Shown here: piece by piece, positions 60,401 to 64,000 of the stretch | Layout of the letters: each line of letters begins with the position of its first letter | How positions within the stretch are numbered: position 1 is the stretch's first letter | Assembly (NCBI GenBank): GCA_013399015.1 | Contig: VWZX01009114.1 | Coordinates: 699,303-763,302 of the forward strand | Origin: Galbula dea | Taxonomy: Eukaryota > Chordata > Aves > Piciformes > Galbulidae | Direction: 5' to 3' | Length of the DNA stretch: 64,000 nucleotides | Position numbers and translations under genes: made by a program | Notes under the pieces: generated by a model | Database searches by the model: none | The model's input: the letters and a program-made list of their open reading frames with translations, nothing else | Told to the model about the DNA's origin: nothing

Positions 60401-63400
60401 AGTATATTCAGTGACTTGGTTATTTCAGGAAATGCAGCCCATGTCAAATTTGGTTAAAATTTGCTATGGTATGAGTGAGTTTAATGAATTGAATGATCAA
60501 AATGAGAAGACTTGAAAAAAGATGATGTAGATTCTCCATTTGTTAGGTTTTACAGATACCACTGTTAAAAATGCTAGAGAACATTAGCCTAATGCATGTT
60601 TTATCATTTCAGCTTGTCAGCCAGAAACTAAAAGAACTTTATGATGTCAATTGTTCAGCTAAAGATGTCTTGAATTTAGATTCCAGCACTGAGGAAAAGT
60701 TTAGTCGACACTTGATATTTCTCCCCCAAAACACTGTATTTAGGGACAATATGCATGTTGGTAAGTGTGTTCTCTTCTCTTACATCTAGAAATAAAAGAT
60801 GAGGCTTTAACTTTGTGCAGTGCAATTTCACATTTGAATGTTTATTTTAGTGGAATTCTATGTGGAAACAAATACTTTTTCTCAGCAAAATTACCACCTA
60901 TTTCTATTTAATTAAGCCTCATTATTTCTCAAGTTATCTCCTACTTCCTTTTTCAGTAATTAGCATTTGTTTGCAGAAATGTAACTTTTTTGTGCTTGTA
61001 TGGTTTATTTACAAAACTACTGGCAAAACCAGCTTTTGGCTTGAAAATTGGTTTACAGTATGAGTAACCTTCATTTTCAGGTTAAGGTCAGTCTTAATTA
61101 AAGCTACAACTATTGGCTCTAAATAGAATTGGGTTTTGCTTAGCATAGGGTCAGAAAGGCAGGAAAAAGATGGTTTCAAGCCACCTGTGCATAAGAGTGA
61201 TGAAGAGAAAGCCAAAAGCAATTTTAATTGTCGATATAAGTTAAGATTTCATGGGATATGGCAACTCCAACACAAGAAATTGCCAATTGCTGGGCTTCTG
61301 TCTGGTGCAGTCATTAACAAAGTGGTCCTCCATTAAACACTTGAATAAATTGTACTATTAACAGCCTAGTCCCTATGTGGCAATGTTCCTGCTGAGCTAG
61401 CTTAAAGAGCCAAGCTGAACTTGTTCTGTAAGTTTCTTTCATTCTAGTGGAAAATTGAGGTTCACAGAAATTTCAGTGCAGTATTTTTCCTCGTATTAAT
61501 CACTGAGCTGAGACCAGTTGTGCTTCAGGCATGGGAGCATCTTGAAATCTTGTCTTGGCTTTCCTAACTGCAGTTGTACAGGTGTTGTGATGAATAGGAG
61601 AAATTGTTTTGAAAGATACCAGAGGCACGCATTTCAATGTTGCACTTTTATCAGGGACTTGCAATTTAGCTTTATTTTGTTAATGTTACTTATTAAGTCA
61701 AGAAAGAACTTATTTCTTTGGGGGTTTTTGTATGTTTGTTTTTAAGGTAACTTTGTAAGAACCATTTTGCAGCCTGCCATAAGGTTAATGGAGAGTAAAG
61801 CTGCTGCTGTGGTTCCAGAAGGAGCAGGACATGTTCCCCAGGATTCTGCAGCAGGACTTGGATTAGATGGCTCTCTTCCAAACATCACAGCCACTGAAGA
61901 TGCTTCCAAAGGCTGGCCAGCCATTGCTCACAAAACAATGGATATGGAAACATCAGACAAGGGAGAAGATTCAGAGTTTTCTTTTCTGCTAGTAAATGAT
62001 AAAGAAGGTGGCATGCAACTTTTTGTGGATCTAGGTAAATTTAGGAAGTGCTTCTAAACCTCTTTGGTTAAGGGAGGTTAAGACATAAGACATTCCCTAA
62101 TCTTGGATTACAGACAGTAAGAACAACAGCATTGTCTTAAATTCTGCCCCTATGGTCAGAATTTAAACCAAATACAGTACAAGCTGGAACTGATTATAAC
62201 TGTTGTACCTTAAAGGAGCCTTAGATTCTTGGTCCATTGAACTTCTTACATTACTACGTTTACTTGTTTTGTTCTGAAGTTTGAAGAAACTCTTGCCCCA
62301 CAAGACTCTCTAGTAAATCTTGTTCCTAAGGACTTAGTGCCTCCTATTTGGATTAAAAAAGGATAGGATATATTGCATTTTTGTCATTTCAGTTGAATTA
62401 GAATCTGCTTCCTTATGGAACAGGTCTTACAGATGTGACCTTCTCTATTGTGCTACATGTATGAATTGAGCCTTCTTCCCCTCTTGGGAATGGCATTAAA
62501 CCTAACAAGGTTTTGAAGACAGAATAGAAATTCTGGGTTGGGTATTTCACAGCACAGATAGGCTTAGCCTATTCATAGCATAACAATGTTTAAAAGTTGG
62601 CCCCGTAGCTGACTTCACTACTGATACAGAAGGATCACTTTCCTTCAAGCATGTTCAAAAATGGAAATTAAAGAGAAATTTACTGTGTCACCTTTTAAGA
62701 ATGTGATGTTAGTCCCCCAAAGTTAACTATCCTCAATGTTACACACATTACTTTGCAATTGGAAAGCTAAACTTAAAATAGCAGGAATACCGAATTAGAT
62801 CATGAGGCTGCAGTGACAGAAAGATATGTGACATGCTTGTTGTCCTAGTTCCTTAGGTATTTTTATCTTCATGAAAATTAAATGCCACTCACAAAGAAAT
62901 CACTCACCTCCTCATTAAATTCCTAGACAGATTAGGCAATGTTTAAGACACCTGCCTTTTTTGTTGGTGTTGTTTGCTTTTGAAATTGGAATTGAATTTT
63001 CCTACTGTACGCTTCAGACAAGTGGTGTTTAGTCCACAGAACAATGAAGTTTGATGAAGTCCTTTCTGGTTAAATCACTTGCAGCTTTTTATGCTCAGTT
63101 GTATTTCACAAAGTTTACATGAAAGCACCAATTTCTTCAAGTGAAGGGAAACTTCTAGCAATAATAATGTCAGAATGATTCAAATGTCTGTGCAGAGGTG
63201 TTGAGTCTTTGCCTTACTTCTTCTGTAAGGTAAAAATGTACACATGAGCCTAGTCTTGTTTTGTTGCATTTCTTCTGTGGGATGTGAGCCCAAGTCAGGA
63301 ATAGTTTTTGTCCATTGCATAGACCTTTAGCTGAGTCTAAGGCAAACTGTTTACTTCACAAGTGCTAAGTATCTTCAATCCTAGCCAGCACTGTTATGTT

Positions 63401-63586
63401 AAGAAACACTTGTTTTCCTGTAGGAGTTTATACAAAGAATAGAAATTTCCGGATGTATAAATCATCAAAAGCAGGAAAAAATGTGATTCTGAAGATAGCA
63501 GAGGATAATAAGTTTGTCCCTAACACTGAAGAGAATGTTGCCTTGGAAGAAGCTTATTTTCTTTCCTCTTTGATCTGCAACATTAG
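57272..63586 (+). CDS. PRIMPOL: PRIMPOL, primase and DNA-directed polymerase (N-terminal part, partial)
   Basis: Archaeo-eukaryotic primase superfamily enzyme (formerly CCDC111). It primes DNA synthesis downstream of lesions and secondary structures in nucleus and mitochondria and can bypass lesions. Joining 57272-57451, 58443-58534, 59138-59279, 60613-60760, 61747-62034 and 63424-63586 gives a continuous frame of 337 residues plus two bases, starting MKRKWEERLKRVEELASHYE. All catalytic motifs are present: DxE at D116/E118 (LYFDLEF), SxH at S169/H171 (FSRHLIF), and the third metal-binding aspartate D282 (LFVDLG). Each sits two residues later than in the human enzyme. The C-terminal zinc finger and RPA-binding region lie beyond the window. 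The 95-residue exon between motifs II and III is strongly diverged from human, as expected of the flexible linker. Exons are intact. Confidence 0.97.
57452..58442 (+). other. PRIMPOL: PRIMPOL intron 2
   Basis: 991 bases. The open frame continues past the exon 2 donor to 57724, but that part has no PRIMPOL similarity. No repeats were recognised. Confidence 0.88.
58443..58534 (+). CDS. PRIMPOL: PRIMPOL coding exon 2
   Basis: 92 bases encoding residues 61-90 (DVHVFALEKNAQSGQRFYLV then TTYKELWFYY) plus two bases. The acceptor is TTTTTAAAG and the donor ACAT|GTGAGT. Confidence 0.94.
58535..59137 (+). other. PRIMPOL: PRIMPOL intron 3
   Basis: 603 bases, with nothing recognisable. Confidence 0.88.
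59138..59279 (+). CDS. PRIMPOL: PRIMPOL coding exon 3: catalytic motif I
   Basis: 142 bases encoding residues 91-138. HCYEVIPEKDVCKLYFDLEF carries the metal-binding D116 and E118. The acceptor is TTCTTTAG and the donor GAG|GTAAAC. Confidence 0.96.
59280..60612 (+). other. PRIMPOL: PRIMPOL intron 4
   Basis: About 1.3 kb, with nothing recognisable. Confidence 0.88.
60613..60760 (+). CDS. PRIMPOL: PRIMPOL coding exon 4: catalytic motif II
   Basis: 148 bases encoding residues 139-187 plus one base. NLDSSTEEKFSRHLIF contains the nucleotide-binding SxH (S169, H171). The acceptor is CATTTCAG and the donor GTTG|GTAAGT. Confidence 0.96.
60761..61746 (+). other. PRIMPOL: PRIMPOL intron 5
   Basis: 986 bases. 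An open frame near 61.14-61.34 kb looks protein-like but is not supported as an exon. Confidence 0.85.
61747..62034 (+). CDS. PRIMPOL: PRIMPOL coding exon 5: linker and catalytic motif III
   Basis: 288 bases encoding residues 188-283 plus one base. NFVRTILQPA at the start and LFVDLG at the end are conserved, and D282 is the third metal ligand. The intervening 70 or so residues are Ala/Gly/Ser/Asp-rich and poorly conserved. The acceptor is TTTTTAAG and the donor CTAG|GTAAAT. Confidence 0.94.
62035..63423 (+). other. PRIMPOL: PRIMPOL intron 6
   Basis: About 1.4 kb, with nothing recognisable. Confidence 0.88.
63424..63586 (+). CDS. PRIMPOL: PRIMPOL coding exon 6
   Basis: 163 bases encoding residues 284-337 plus two bases. 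VYTKNRNFRMYKSSKAGKNV matches the human VYTRNRNFRLYKSSK region involved in incoming-nucleotide and template binding. It ends FLSSLICNI. The acceptor is TCCTGTAG and the donor TTAG|GTAATT. The next exon lies outside the window. Confidence 0.95.
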
Positions 63587-64000
63587 GTAATTGTTTCATT
63601 CCAATGGAATTTAAAATATTTTTAAATGCCTATTTTAGTGATTTATTTTTTCCCCTCCTGCAGCAGTTACAAATAGCTACCATAATGGGCAGTTATTCCA
63701 TGGACATTTTTACAGTGTCATTTAGGAGTTTTAATAACACAGAACATCTGGTATGGCTTCAGAGTCCTGCCCTATTTTTCTATACACACTCAAAATGCCA
63801 AAATGTAACCATTACTAAGTTTGGTCAGAATCTGTATAGTTATGAAAGGAAAAAATACAGATTTGCAGTCTTTTAAATATGAAGAGTCTAACCAATTTCC
63901 AAAGTATGATAAAAAATGAAAAGGATTTTTGTACATGTTTACTTGCTTACTGGATTTCCCATGTGGTACAGATACTTCCTTAGGTTGCATAGTGGTACAT
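63587..64000 (+). other. PRIMPOL: PRIMPOL intron 7, 5' part
   Basis: Runs off the window edge. No further exon was recognised. A 90-codon frame at 63604-63876 has no PRIMPOL similarity. Confidence 0.8.

Noticed and set aside
61136..61336. Protein-like frame in PRIMPOL intron 5 as a missing exon
   Set aside because: Joined to the exon ending at 60760 through the nearby TTGCTTAG acceptor, it gives an immediate stop. Exons 4 and 5 already join in phase as in human PRIMPOL.

Overview
The window is nuclear DNA from a bird. It has single-copy vertebrate genes broken by long AT-leaning introns, two CpG-island promoters, and a scatter of 5'-truncated CR1 retrotransposons whose 3' ends match the avian CR1 pattern. 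The gene order IRF2 - CASP3 - PRIMPOL is the vertebrate synteny block found on human 4q35. The species cannot be fixed from the sequence alone.

Layout. Positions 1-22.2 kb hold the 5' part of IRF2 on the minus strand: the first two coding exons (445-544 and 5730-5837), a very long first intron, and a CpG-island promoter at about 21.5-22.8 kb. From 22.8 to 42.6 kb lies an intergenic stretch with no supported gene. It holds CR1 fragments (near 23.9, 24.3, 38.3 and 38.8-40.2 kb) and, at its right end, the unmapped 3' UTR of CASP3. Positions 42.6-47.75 kb hold the complete CASP3 coding sequence on the minus strand in six coding exons, giving a predicted 282-residue protein. Its long first intron runs to a second CpG island at about 53.3-54.3 kb. 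PRIMPOL starts from the same island on the plus strand. Its first six coding exons (57.27-63.59 kb) carry all three catalytic primase-polymerase motifs, and the gene runs off the right edge before the zinc-finger exons.

How the genes relate. IRF2 is an interferon-regulatory transcription factor, CASP3 the executioner caspase, and PRIMPOL a DNA primase-polymerase that reprimes stalled replication forks. They are neighbours by ancient synteny, not an operon. CASP3 and PRIMPOL are head-to-head and very probably share a bidirectional CpG-island promoter. The IRF2 island contains a sequence matching the core interferon-stimulated response element, which fits the known control of IRF2 by IRF factors.

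No previously undescribed system was found. The most useful second-look items are the two promoter islands, the longest open reading frame in the window (which is the antisense of a dead LINE), a substitution in the IRF2 DNA-binding domain, the caspase-3 processing sites, and several small repeats and hairpins. Exon limits were read from splice consensus plus reading-frame continuity. Noncoding first exons and polyadenylation sites could not be fixed with confidence.
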